This document shows, piece by piece, positions 45,175 through 53,874 of a stretch of 64,000 nucleotides of DNA. Position 1 is the first letter of the stretch. Each line of letters starts with the position of its first letter. The DNA lies in NCBI RefSeq assembly GCF_007859755.1, contig NZ_SJPF01000001.1:372001-436000 (forward strand), in the 5' to 3' direction. The notes below the pieces were generated by a model, which was not told where the DNA came from, searched no databases, and worked only from the letters and a program-made list of their open reading frames with translations. Source of the stretch: Blastopirellula retiformator. Its GTDB lineage: Bacteria; Planctomycetota; Planctomycetia; Pirellulales; Pirellulaceae. Made by a program: the position numbers and the translations under genes.

Positions 45175-46206
45175 ATGACGAGAAATGCACGCCTTCGCTC
45201 GGCGTTTACCTTGGTCGAGCTACTGGTCGTCATCGCCATTATCGGCGTCTTGATCGCGTTGCTATTGCCGGCGGTGCAGCAAGCCCGCGAAGCGGCTCGG
45301 CGGATGAGCTGCAGCAACAATCTGAAGCAACTGGGTCTGGCGGTTCACAACTATCATGACACGTACGGCAAGCTGGTCGCCGGCGCCATTCCGCAATCGG
45401 CTAGCCTGCCGCGGGGTCGCGGCGTGTCGTGGATTGTGAGGCTGATGCCGTTCCTGGAACAGTCCAACGCTTTCGACGGCTTTGTGATGGCCGGCGACTC
45501 GACCATGCAGGACGGGGGCAGTCCGAACGCGGCGTTCATCAACGGTCTGGTCGTGCCGGGGCTGAATTGTCCCTCGTCTCCTTTGCCGACGGTCCGCGAT
45601 TGGAACAGTCCGCGCGAAGGGCAGATCGCCATTCAAATGGTCAACTACGTCGGCATCTCCGGTTCGTACTACACCGGTGGTACGAACGGCCAGTCGGGAG
45701 ACGAGTCGACGTTCGCCCGGATGGACGACTACACCGGCGGCAACGTGTTCAACGGCACGATCACGCACGTCTACGTGCCCGGCGGATCGGATCAGGAAGT
45801 CCCCGGCGGCATGCCGTACCTGTCGCAGACCGCTTTCAAGGACCTGCTGGACGGCACGTCGAACACGATGATGATCAGCGAGCAGGGAGACTATCAATAC
45901 GCGGCCGACGGCAGCAAGAATGATCGTCGTTCGTGCGGCTATCATGGGGGCGCCTGGTCCAATGGCGCCGGATCGGGCTGGTGGACGCAGAACCTGACCG
46001 TCTTGCGACATCCGATCGGAACCTCCGGCGGCGACGGCAACGGCGCGACCTACCAGGTGAACATTCCGCTCAGTTCGACGCATCCGGGGGGAGTGCTCGG
46101 AACGTTCGCCGACGGTTCGGTTCACTTTGTGTCGGAGACGGCCGACTTTGCAATTCTGACGGCGATCTGTGATCGTCAAGATGGCGCCGTGGTCGAAGCT
46201 CCGTAA
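45175..46206 (+). CDS. DUF1559 protein with type IV pilin-like N-terminus
   Basis: The 343-residue product starts at the ATG at 45175 (AGGGACATGAAGC upstream; frame open from 45133). The leader [20 protein letters not shown] is followed by [15 protein letters not shown] and NLKQLGLAVHNYHD. The C-terminal STHPGGVLGTFADGSVHFVS carries the full HPGG...DGSV signature of DUF1559. It is presumably processed by a prepilin peptidase and exported. A lipoprotein gene follows after about 105 bases, the same arrangement as at 27187-28587. The hairpin-rich mobile-like element lies 218 bases upstream. Confidence 0.93.
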   Translation: MTRNARLRSAFTLVELLVVIAIIGVLIALLLPAVQQAREAARRMSCSNNLKQLGLAVHNYHDTYGKLVAGAIPQSASLPRGRGVSWIVRLMPFLEQSNAFDGFVMAGDSTMQDGGSPNAAFINGLVVPGLNCPSSPLPTVRDWNSPREGQIAIQMVNYVGISGSYYTGGTNGQSGDESTFARMDDYTGGNVFNGTITHVYVPGGSDQEVPGGMPYLSQTAFKDLLDGTSNTMMISEQGDYQYAADGSKNDRRSCGYHGGAWSNGAGSGWWTQNLTVLRHPIGTSGGDGNGATYQVNIPLSSTHPGGVLGTFADGSVHFVSETADFAILTAICDRQDGAVVEAP

Positions 46207-46311
46207 TCGGCGGCGCGTTCTTCTTGCGAAGCATTTCATCCGCCGGCGAGCGTGCGGCGACGCCTCGCCGGCTGTGCGGATTCCTCCCCAGCGCCGCAAT
46301 CGGAGATTTTT

Positions 46312-46746
46312 ATGACGACGCAAATGCGACACGTCGCTTTCCATCTGCTGCGCACTTGGCCGGCGATTGCGCTGGTCTGTCTGCTGAGCGGATGCGGAAG
46401 CGATCCCTACGGCGTGAGTCAGGTAACCGGCCTGGTCACGATGGACGGCGCTCCCTTGCCGAGCGCGACGGTCAGCTTTCACCCGGTCAGCGGTCGCCCA
46501 GCCAAAGGGGTGACCGATCAAGAGGGCCGTTACGAACTGATTTACATTCGCGACGTTCGGGGCGCCGAGCCAGGTTCTTACACAGTGCGGATCACGACAT
46601 TTCGCGAAGTGGCGCCAGACCCGATCCCCGGCCGAGTGCCGCCGGAGTCGATTCCCGTCCGCTACAACCGCCGCTCGATGCTGGCGGCGGAAGTCGAGGA
46701 AGGGGACAACGAGATCAACTTCGACTTGACGTCGGCCAAGCGGTAA
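46312..46746 (+). CDS. Small lipoprotein with carboxypeptidase-regulatory-like domain
   Basis: From the ATG at 46312 (frame open from 46252) the product is 144 residues. A lipoprotein signal peptide ends in the lipobox LLSGC. The mature protein is a single beta-sandwich: VTGLVTMDGAPLPSATVSFH, then GRPAKGVTDQEGRYELIYI and PGSYTVRITTF, the pattern of the carboxypeptidase-regulatory/transthyretin-like fold. It is the partner of the DUF1559 gene just upstream and an analogue of the lipoprotein at 28174. It converges on a CorA-like gene, 12 bases between stops. Confidence 0.85.
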   Translation: MTTQMRHVAFHLLRTWPAIALVCLLSGCGSDPYGVSQVTGLVTMDGAPLPSATVSFHPVSGRPAKGVTDQEGRYELIYIRDVRGAEPGSYTVRITTFREVAPDPIPGRVPPESIPVRYNRRSMLAAEVEEGDNEINFDLTSAKR

Positions 46747-46758
46747 CGGCGACGCCCG

Positions 46759-47562
46759 TTACCGCGCTTGATGTGGATCACGTAGCGGCCGGGCTTCGCT
46801 ATCTTTGCGGCGGGGTCGTTTGCCGGGGCCAATCGGGGCGCTGACGAACGTCCACAGGATGAAGCCCAGCAACAGCCCGACGCCGGTCATGGTGATAAAC
46901 GGCCAGGGGGCGGCCCAGTCCTCAAAGCCGTGATGCAGGTCGGCGCCAAAGATCGTCGCCAGGGTGACGATCGGAAAGAAGAAGGCGGCCAGCACGTTGA
47001 GCCGATGCGCCGACACCGACATCCGATGCGCGGCGTCGGCCTGGCGTTCGGTCTGCTGGGCGATGGCGAAGTCGAGTTCGTTCTTCGCTTCGGTGTAGAG
47101 CAGCTCCGCTTTCCGCTCAAGCTCGTACGCGCGGTCGCGGGCGTTGATCAACGCCTTGTCGTCGCCACTTTTCTCGCGGGCCTGCTGCAGCACGGCGTGC
47201 ATGTTGCGAGTCGCCCGGAACAGGGGACTAAGATCGGAGATTACCTGGAAGTAGGCGGCGCTCCCTTCGGCCGCCTCTTCTTCTTTCTCTAGCCGGTCGA
47301 TTGCGGCGGAGTATTGGGCCAGGTGCCGGGGCAGGGTTCCTTCGCCGGTTCCCAAGTCGCTCGAGTTCCACTCGCGTTTCGCATCGCGCCAAAAGAATCG
47401 CCCGATCCGATTTTTTTCGCCCGGCTTGGGAGGTTGGTGCAAAACGAGCAGGAGATGATCGTCGGCCTGCATGACCCGCTGCTTGCCGACTTGATCCCCC
47501 AAACGGCGTCGAAATGCGTCGGGGACTTCCCAAATTGCGGGTAAAAGCGACTTTGCGTTCAT
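46759..47562 (-). CDS. CorA-like membrane protein lacking the GMN motif
   Basis: The 267-residue protein has a soluble helical N-terminal region with a long coiled-coil-prone segment (about 90-180) and two C-terminal membrane helices (about 188-207 and 220-240), as in CorA magnesium channels (RLNVLAAFFFPIVTLATIFG). The CorA selectivity motif GMN that should end the first helix reads GAD here, so the ion specificity, or even transport, is uncertain. A basic tail ends the protein. It is shorter than typical CorA (about 316). Its start is separated by 231 bases from the divergent DUF1080 gene. Confidence 0.65.
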   Translation of the reverse strand: MNAKSLLPAIWEVPDAFRRRLGDQVGKQRVMQADDHLLLVLHQPPKPGEKNRIGRFFWRDAKREWNSSDLGTGEGTLPRHLAQYSAAIDRLEKEEEAAEGSAAYFQVISDLSPLFRATRNMHAVLQQAREKSGDDKALINARDRAYELERKAELLYTEAKNELDFAIAQQTERQADAAHRMSVSAHRLNVLAAFFFPIVTLATIFGADLHHGFEDWAAPWPFITMTGVGLLLGFILWTFVSAPIGPGKRPRRKDSEARPLRDPHQAR

Positions 47563-47793
47563 GGATGGACTCGCAGGATGGACAAAATTCGCCGCTCACT
47601 TGAGATTCGCGACAAGGGGCTCTCTATTGCTCAAAAATAAGGTCTAATTCGAAAGGCGGCTGCGAATAGACAGTAAACTTTGCAGCTGTTATCCTCGAAT
47701 TGTCGGCTTATTAACATCCGCTGACGAGCAATTTTGCCAGATTTACCACCTTATCCCCCCCGGGATTCAACCAGCAGATATTGGAGATAGCGA

Positions 47794-48441
47794 ATGATGC
47801 GTTTGACTTCCCTGAGCCTCTTTTCCTTGAGCCTTGTGTGCGTCGCCCTGGCGGCCGTTTCGGCCAATGCCGCGGAAGACGACAAGGGCTGGACCGCGCT
47901 GACCGACGGCAAGAGCTTTGACGGTTGGAAGATCAACGAGAGCGAAAAGTCGTGGAGCATCAAAGACGGCGCATTCGTCGCCAAGGGGGGCCGCAGCCAT
48001 TTGTTCTACGTCGGTGACGAAAAGCCGTTCGAGAACTTCATTTTGAATCTCAAAGTGATGACCAAGAACAACAGCAATGGCGGCGTTTACTTCCACACGA
48101 AGTATCAAAAGGAAGGCTGGCCGAAGAATGGCTTCGAATGCCAGGTGAACAACAGCTACAACTCCGACCCGCGCAAGACCGCCAGCGTCTACGCCGTGAA
48201 GGACGTGATGGAAGCTCCGGCCGGCGACGATGAGTTCTTCGATTACACCATCGAAGTCAAAGACAAGACCGCCAAGCTGTACATCAACGGCAAGCTGGTC
48301 AACGAGTACACCGAACCGGAAGGGACCGAAGCCGGCAAGGATTTCACCCGCGTCTTTGACAAAGGGACCTTCGCGCTGCAGGCTCATGATCCCGGCAGCA
48401 CGGTCTACTACAAAGACATCCGCGTGAAGCGCCTGCCGTAG
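47794..48441 (+). CDS. DUF1080 secreted protein (3-keto-disaccharide hydrolase-like)
   Basis: The 215-residue protein has a signal peptide (about 1-26) and one concanavalin-like jelly-roll domain. The motifs GWTALTDGKSFDGWKI, FILNLKVMTKNNSNGGVYFH and GFECQVNNSYNSDPRKTASV are the standard DUF1080 blocks. Characterised relatives hydrolyse 3-keto-disaccharides or bind glycans in the periplasm. The gene stands alone with GGAGATAGCG before its start and ends in a clear terminator 32 bases after the stop codon. Confidence 0.92.
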   Translation: MMRLTSLSLFSLSLVCVALAAVSANAAEDDKGWTALTDGKSFDGWKINESEKSWSIKDGAFVAKGGRSHLFYVGDEKPFENFILNLKVMTKNNSNGGVYFHTKYQKEGWPKNGFECQVNNSYNSDPRKTASVYAVKDVMEAPAGDDEFFDYTIEVKDKTAKLYINGKLVNEYTEPEGTEAGKDFTRVFDKGTFALQAHDPGSTVYYKDIRVKRLP

Positions 48442-48473
48442 GCCGGGCCCGCTAACGCGAAAATGAGAACCCC

Positions 48474-48510
48474 AAAAAGCCGTTGGCAGCGATGCCGGCG
48501 GCTTTTTTTT
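48474..48510 (+). terminator. Rho-independent terminator after the DUF1080 gene
   Basis: A 14-bp stem with two G-T pairs (AAAAAGCCGTTGGC / GCCGGCGGCTTTTT), a six-base loop and a run of eight T. Confidence 0.88.
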
Positions 48511-48605
48511 GTCAATTATCGGTTGTTTCTTTGCGAGCGATTGCGATCTACAATAAGGGAAATAAATTTTCCTACCCCAAACCCCGCCTTTTTGGAGCTT
48601 ATCGC

Positions 48606-50669
48606 GTGATTCGACACTGCGCTTTGCTGGCCATCATGCTGGCCACCTGTCTTACCGCTCGACTCTCAGCAGCCGAGCCGAGCCACGACGTTGTGATCTA
48701 CGGCGGCACTTCGGCGGCGATTGCGGCGGCGGTGCAGGCGAAACGGATGGGCAAGTCGGTGATCGTCGTCTCGCCCGATAAGCACTTGGGCGGCCTGACC
48801 AGCGGTGGTCTTGGTTGGACCGACAGCGGGAACAAAGCGGCGATCGGCGGGATCTCGCGTGAGTTCTACCAACGCGTCAAAAAGCATTACGATCAGCCGT
48901 CGGCCTGGCGACAACAAAAGCCAGAGCAGTACAGCCGATACCGAAAAGACGACGACTCGATGTGGGTCTTTGAACCGCACGTCGCTGAGCAGATCTTTGA
49001 AGACCTGGTCGAAGAGTACAAGATTCCGGTCGTTCGCGACGCCTGGCTCGATCGCGAGAATGGCGTCGAAATGAAAGATGGCAAGATCGTCTCGATCAAG
49101 ACGCTCGACGGCAAGACCTACGCTGGCAAGATCTTCATGGATACGACCTACGAAGGGGACCTGATGGCGGCCACCGGCGTTTCGTACTTCGTCGGCCGTG
49201 AAGCGAACGAAGTCTACGACGAGACGATGGATGGCGTGCAGACGGCCCGCGCTCGCTCGCACCAGTTCGACTATCCGGTTGATCCCTACGTGGTGAAGGG
49301 AGATCCCAGCAGTGGGCTGCTGCCGAAGATCTCGGACAAGCCGCCGGGAGTCGATGGTCAGGGAGACAAGAAGTTGCAGGCCTACTGCTTCCGCACCTGT
49401 CTGACGACCGCCAAAGACAATCAGGTTCCGTTCCCGAAGCCGGAAGGCTACGACGCCAACGACTACGCGCTGCTGGGACGTTACTTGGCCGGCGGCTGGA
49501 AGGGCGTGTTCAACAAGTTTGACCCGGCGCCGAACCAGAAGACCGACGTCAACAATCATGGCGGGTTCTCGTTCGACAACATCGGCATGAACTACGACTA
49601 TCCGGAAGCGTCGTACGAGCGTCGTCAGGAAATCATCAAGGAACATGAGAACTACCAGATCGGTTTGCTCTACTTCCTGGCCAACGACCCGAGCGTGCCG
49701 GCCGACATTCAGGCTCGGATGCAGAAGTGGGGCCTGTCGAAGGACGAGTTCGTCGACAACCACAACTGGCCGCATCAGCTCTACATTCGCGAAGCCCGCC
49801 GCATGGTCAGCGACTTTGTAATGTCGGAGCAGTACCTGCGGGCGCTGAAGCCGACGCCGGAATCGGTCGGTCTCGGTTCGTACAACATGGACTCGCACAA
49901 CACGCAGCGATACGTCGACAAGAATGGCCACGTCCGCAACGAAGGGGACATCCAGGTCAGCCCCGGCGGCGCCTATCCGATCAGCTATCGTTCGATCGTG
50001 CCGAAGAAGCAAGAGTGCGCAAACCTGCTGGTGCCGGTTTGCGTCTCGTCGTCGCACATCGCCTACGGTTCGATCCGCATGGAGCCGGTCTTCATGATCC
50101 TGGGCCAATCGGCCGCCACCGCCGCCAGTTTGGCGATCGATGGCGACAAAGCGGTGCAGGACGTCACCTACGACCAGCTGCAGCCCCGTCTGTTGGCCGA
50201 CGGCCAAGTGTTGGAAATGAAACGCAAGCCGAAGCCGTCGACCGTCGTGCTGCGAGCCGATAGCCTGCCGGGGATCGTGGTCGACGACGTCGACGCCGAA
50301 ACGGTCGGTACGTGGGCTTCCAGCAGCGTGGTGCAGCCGTACGTCAACAGCGGCTACCTGGCCTATGACGCCAAGACCAAGGCGAAAGCTTCGATCACGT
50401 ACAAGACGAAGCTGAAGCCGGGCAAGTACGACGTTCGCGTCTCTTATTCGCCCAACGCCAACCGCGCGACCAACGTCGCCATCACGGTCAGCTCGGGCGA
50501 CAAGACGTACGAGGCCGAACTGAACCAACGCGAAAAGCCGACCCACAACAAGGCGTTCGCGTCGATCGGCCAATACGACCTGTCAGGCGAAACGACCCTA
50601 ACCATCTCCGGCGAAGGCGCCAACGGCTACGTGATCGCCGACGCGGTCTCGTTCGTGCCGGTGAAGTAG
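48606..50669 (+). CDS. Secreted FAD-dependent oxidoreductase with golvesin-like C-terminus
   Basis: The product is 687 residues from the GTG at 48606, preceded by GGAG; the frame is open from 48483 but that part overlaps the upstream terminator. A signal peptide (about 1-22) precedes an FAD-binding GGTSAAIAAAVQAKRMGKSV motif near residues 31-50, followed by the body of the FAD-dependent oxidoreductase family that is widespread in planctomycetes. The C-terminal 140 residues (from about 545: LPGIVVDDVDAETVGTWASS to ADAVSFVPVK) form a golvesin/xanthan-lyase-type beta-sandwich, also present at the N-terminus of the DUF1549 protein at 30825. A role in periplasmic sugar oxidation or polysaccharide breakdown is likely but not specific. 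Confidence 0.88.
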   Translation: MIRHCALLAIMLATCLTARLSAAEPSHDVVIYGGTSAAIAAAVQAKRMGKSVIVVSPDKHLGGLTSGGLGWTDSGNKAAIGGISREFYQRVKKHYDQPSAWRQQKPEQYSRYRKDDDSMWVFEPHVAEQIFEDLVEEYKIPVVRDAWLDRENGVEMKDGKIVSIKTLDGKTYAGKIFMDTTYEGDLMAATGVSYFVGREANEVYDETMDGVQTARARSHQFDYPVDPYVVKGDPSSGLLPKISDKPPGVDGQGDKKLQAYCFRTCLTTAKDNQVPFPKPEGYDANDYALLGRYLAGGWKGVFNKFDPAPNQKTDVNNHGGFSFDNIGMNYDYPEASYERRQEIIKEHENYQIGLLYFLANDPSVPADIQARMQKWGLSKDEFVDNHNWPHQLYIREARRMVSDFVMSEQYLRALKPTPESVGLGSYNMDSHNTQRYVDKNGHVRNEGDIQVSPGGAYPISYRSIVPKKQECANLLVPVCVSSSHIAYGSIRMEPVFMILGQSAATAASLAIDGDKAVQDVTYDQLQPRLLADGQVLEMKRKPKPSTVVLRADSLPGIVVDDVDAETVGTWASSSVVQPYVNSGYLAYDAKTKAKASITYKTKLKPGKYDVRVSYSPNANRATNVAITVSSGDKTYEAELNQREKPTHNKAFASIGQYDLSGETTLTISGEGANGYVIADAVSFVPVK

Positions 50670-50694
50670 TTAAAGGCCGCAGATAGAAATCGTG

Positions 50695-50726
50695 AAGCCG
50701 CACGAGAGCAATTTTCGTGCGGCTTT
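50695..50726 (+). terminator. Rho-independent terminator after the FAD oxidoreductase
   Basis: An 11-bp stem (AAGCCGCACGA / TCGTGCGGCTT) with a nine-to-ten-base loop and a short T-rich tail, 26 bases after the stop codon. Confidence 0.75.
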
Positions 50727-50818
50727 ATTCGTATGCGGGGCTTATGATATGCTTGGGCCGTACTCGATGAAACGGCCAGCCAGCGGCGTTGGTTCAACTG
50801 CACTTGATTGGTATCGAA

Positions 50819-51460
50819 ATGTCGGAAGCATCCAGCGCAGCGGCGACAGCGAGATTTCCGACGTTTTCGGCGAACTTGCTGCTGTTGAAGATGTTGCCGT
50901 GGATGTTTTCCGGGGTGACGCTGTTGCTACTGGTAATCGCCATTGGCGAATGGATGAACGAACGGCCAACTAGCGCACCCAGCGTCTGGCAAGCTGTACC
51001 GATCTCTGTTGGGATAACGGTGGTCGCTTGGTGGACCTATCGGAGATATGAACGTCATCTATTACGCCTCGGTCGTGAAGGCGTCGAAATAAGTCTCTGT
51101 TTTGCCGTCTTAAGATCTTGGAATCTAGGTATTTTTTCGTCGATTCTCTTCGGCAGGACCCGTTACGGTTTTATTCGCTGGGAGGAGTTGTCTAGCATAG
51201 AGGCGCGGAGCAGCATTCCTGAATATCCTTGCCGGGGCAGATTTAGCCCCGCTCTGATCCTGACAGGAAACGTCTGGCCTATTTTGAATAGAACGTCGTC
51301 GGTCGGAGATGCGCCGCTGGCTGACGCGTTAGCGATCCAATCCGCATGGATCACCTCTTCTCCCAGTCGTGTCGCCGCGCAAATCGAGCCCTACCTGAAA
51401 GATCCCCAACTACGCCAAACGCTTCCCAGCTTGCGGGAAACGGATTTGGCTGCGGAGTAG
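50819..51460 (+). CDS. Two-helix membrane protein of unknown function
   Basis: From the ATG at 50819 (frame open from 50789) the product is 213 residues with two membrane helices (about 27-46 and 60-80) and a cytoplasmic C-terminal domain of about 130 residues (RYERHLLRLGREGVEISLCF and YGFIRWEELSSIEARSSIPE). The arrangement resembles bacterial PH-like or YcxB-type membrane proteins but no family is certain. It converges on the FloA operon, 21 bases between stops. Base composition is lower in GC than in its neighbours. Confidence 0.6.
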   Translation: MSEASSAAATARFPTFSANLLLLKMLPWMFSGVTLLLLVIAIGEWMNERPTSAPSVWQAVPISVGITVVAWWTYRRYERHLLRLGREGVEISLCFAVLRSWNLGIFSSILFGRTRYGFIRWEELSSIEARSSIPEYPCRGRFSPALILTGNVWPILNRTSSVGDAPLADALAIQSAWITSSPSRVAAQIEPYLKDPQLRQTLPSLRETDLAAE

Positions 51461-51481
51461 ATTTGGCGGCCGAAACGAGAC

Positions 51482-52102
51482 CTAAAATCGATTCGGACGA
51501 TTCATGATCTCGTTCAGCACGATCACCTTGCGGATGTCGCTGGGGCTCCGGAACATGGCGGCCAGTTCGGCGGCGGTGTCGCTTGATTTGAGTTCGTGTC
51601 CTTCGTCGTCCATGCCACCCAGGTCGTAGTCGTACGCTTCCGGTTCGCGGGGGTCTTCTTGGACCGCTTGCAGATAGGCTTCGACGGCGTCGGTGTAGCC
51701 TTCGCCTTCGCTGGGAAGCTCTTCCTGCTCGGTTTTGATGTGATGACTGGGCAGCTCGTCATGGGCCGACAGCGAGGGGAGGGGAGCGACGACTTCGGCC
51801 TGGACCATTTCCCGGTCCGAGGCGTACTGCGGCGGAGCGTCCTGATAGGGACGTTGTTGGCCCGGTTTGTTGCCGCCGGCTTGCTGCAGGAACTGGGCGA
51901 TTTCCGATTCGAGATCGTTGCCGGCTTGTTGCGGACGAGGACGCTGCGGCGCCCGCGGTTTTTGCGGCGCCGGCGTATGGTCCTGTTGCTTCGTCTTGCC
52001 GCCGAACAGTTTGAGGATCGCCGGGCCAATGACGAACAGCAGCACGATCACGATCCGAATGATCGTGTCGATGTCGGCGGCAAATAGAATCGGCAACTGC
52101 AT
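51482..52102 (-). CDS. Proline-rich single-pass membrane protein, last gene of the FloA operon
   Basis: The 206-residue protein has one N-terminal membrane helix (about 12-32), then a long low-complexity Gln/Pro/Lys-rich stretch (KQQDHTPAPQKPRAPQRPRP) and an acidic C-terminal half with a conserved-looking end, ELAAMFRSPSDIRKVIVLNE. It starts 24 bases after floA on the same strand, so it is probably co-transcribed with the two NfeD genes and floA. Planctomycete FloA loci often carry such a protein; no function is known. Confidence 0.7.
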   Translation of the reverse strand: MQLPILFAADIDTIIRIVIVLLFVIGPAILKLFGGKTKQQDHTPAPQKPRAPQRPRPQQAGNDLESEIAQFLQQAGGNKPGQQRPYQDAPPQYASDREMVQAEVVAPLPSLSAHDELPSHHIKTEQEELPSEGEGYTDAVEAYLQAVQEDPREPEAYDYDLGGMDDEGHELKSSDTAAELAAMFRSPSDIRKVIVLNEIMNRPNRF

Positions 52103-52126
52103 GAGCTTCGTTTCTTACGCGGCGCG

Positions 52127-53167
52127 TTACTTCGAGGAATTCGAGCCGGAGAGGGCGATCGACTTACGCATGTCGGTGTCGGCTTGCACGTTGCGAAGCG
52201 AGTAGTAGTCCATGATGCCCAAGCGGCCCGACTGGAACGCTTCGGCCATCGCGGCCGGCACTTCCGCTTCCGCTTCGACCAACGCCGCTTTGGCGTTTTC
52301 GATCTCGGCCATGTTTTCTCGTTCGGCGGCGACCGCCATGGCCCGCTTCCCTTCTGCCCGGGCGCGAGCGACGCGGGTGTCGGCTTCGGCCTGATCGGCG
52401 CTAAGCCGGGCGCCGATGTTCTCGCCGACGTCGATATCGGCGATGTCGATCGAAACGATTTCAAACGCGGTGTTGTGGTCAAGTCGACGACCAAGCACCG
52501 TCTTGGAGATCATGTCGGGATTTTCGAGCACGGTCGAATGAGTCTCGGCCGAACCGATCGCGCTGACGATGCCTTCGCCGACGCGGCCGATGATCGTCTC
52601 TTCGGTGGCGCCGCCGATCAGCTTTTGCAGGTTGGCCCGCACCGTCACGCGAGCTTTCACCTTCAGCTGGATGCCGTCTTTGGCGACCGCGTCGAGCGAG
52701 GGGCGAGCGGCGCCGCGCGGGGGACAGTCGATCACTTTTGGATAGACGCTCGTTTGCACCGCTTCCAGCACGTCGCGGCCGGCCAGATCGATGGCGGTCG
52801 CTTCGCGGAAGGTGAGCTGAATGGTTTTGGCTTTGTTGGCGGCGATCAACGCCCGAATCACCAGCGGCACGTTGCCGCCGGCCAGGTAATGCGCTTCGAG
52901 CGACTTGCTGGTGATGCCGGTGCTTTCGCCCAGGCCGGCTTGCACCGCCATGATCTTGCTGCGGACGATCGTCTTCGGATTCACTTTGCGGAACGACATG
53001 CCGATCAGGTCGAGCAGGCCAACCCCGGCGCCGGTCCAGATCGATTGAATCCAGAGACGGAAGTAATAGGCGACGATGCCGAAAATGATCAGACCGATAA
53101 CCGCGACGACCAGCATCCCAAAAATGATGAGGGGACCAAGGTTGTCGAATAGGGCGGCGACTAGCAT
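52127..53167 (-). CDS. floA: Flotillin-like protein FloA (SPFH/band-7 family)
   Basis: The 346-residue protein has an N-terminal membrane hairpin (about 12-36, [20 protein letters not shown]) and the SPFH domain. Diagnostic FloA stretches are [71 protein letters not shown] and the C-terminal coiled coil ([20 protein letters not shown]). FloA assembles functional membrane microdomains that organise signalling and secretion complexes. It is encoded after two NfeD-type genes, the conserved partners, 76 bases downstream of the second. Confidence 0.97.
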   Translation of the reverse strand: MLVAALFDNLGPLIIFGMLVVAVIGLIIFGIVAYYFRLWIQSIWTGAGVGLLDLIGMSFRKVNPKTIVRSKIMAVQAGLGESTGITSKSLEAHYLAGGNVPLVIRALIAANKAKTIQLTFREATAIDLAGRDVLEAVQTSVYPKVIDCPPRGAARPSLDAVAKDGIQLKVKARVTVRANLQKLIGGATEETIIGRVGEGIVSAIGSAETHSTVLENPDMISKTVLGRRLDHNTAFEIVSIDIADIDVGENIGARLSADQAEADTRVARARAEGKRAMAVAAERENMAEIENAKAALVEAEAEVPAAMAEAFQSGRLGIMDYYSLRNVQADTDMRKSIALSGSNSSK

Positions 53168-53243
53168 AGCGGGTTACTTCTCACTTTCGGGGGTGTCGGA
53201 CCGAATCTCCGACCTCATGTTTAAACCGGTTTTATACCTCAAG

Positions 53244-53834
53244 TCAAGCGAACGGATCCTCCAGCGGATCGATTCCGAGCGACTCGAGCGGCTGCGAATA
53301 GGGATCCGTGGCGCCAGGCTCGGCCGGGCGGGGAGCGGCATCGGGGTGATCTTCGGCCCGCACGACGACCAATTGGGTGCCGTCGACCTCGACCACTTCG
53401 ATTTTTTCGCCCGATTCGATGGCCCCTGATTCGCTGATCACATTCCAGCTTTCCCCTTCAATTTCGGCAAATCCGCCCGGCAACAGCGGGCAAGAGGCGA
53501 CCCCCACCTTGCCGACGAGTTTGGCCAGGTGGTCTTCCTCGGCCTGTTCCTCTTTCGACTGCGACGGCGTGTTCAGCAGCACCATCCGCCCGATCGGCGT
53601 GTGAGGCCAATACTTGACCGCCAGCATAAAGAGAATCGGCATCGCGAAGACCGAACCGCCCAAAAACAGGGTGCCGATCCCCGGGCCACAGTAGAAATAG
53701 GCGAAGCCGATCGAACTGATCATCGACACAAAGGCGAGCACGCCCAGGATGCCGGCCGACGGCAGCAGGAACTCAAGAAAAATCAGCCCCACGGCGATCG
53801 CCATCAGGATTAGCGCAAAATAAATGGGCGGCAT
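53244..53834 (-). CDS. NfeD-family membrane protein (short, NfeD1b type)
   Basis: From the ATG at 53834 (AGGA upstream; frame open to 53849) the product is 196 residues: three to four membrane helices in the first 75 residues (YFALILMAIAVGLIFLEFLL and later) followed by a soluble OB-fold domain from about 95 (LVGKVGVASCPLLPGGFAEI and EVVEVDGTQLVVVRAED). This is the classical NfeD C-terminal domain. The tail (about 165-196) is a Pro-rich extension. It lies between the long NfeD protease gene and floA, and probably works with both in membrane microdomains. Confidence 0.93.
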   Translation of the reverse strand: MPPIYFALILMAIAVGLIFLEFLLPSAGILGVLAFVSMISSIGFAYFYCGPGIGTLFLGGSVFAMPILFMLAVKYWPHTPIGRMVLLNTPSQSKEEQAEEDHLAKLVGKVGVASCPLLPGGFAEIEGESWNVISESGAIESGEKIEVVEVDGTQLVVVRAEDHPDAAPRPAEPGATDPYSQPLESLGIDPLEDPFA

Positions 53835-53874
53835 GCTCGTTTCCTGCAATTTCTTAGGCGTAGCGCGGGTGCGT

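Noticed and set aside
48483-48605. Longer start for the FAD-dependent oxidoreductase
   Set aside because: The extension begins inside the upstream terminator and would place the signal peptide far from the N-terminus; GTG at 48606 has GGAG upstream and gives a normal signal peptide.
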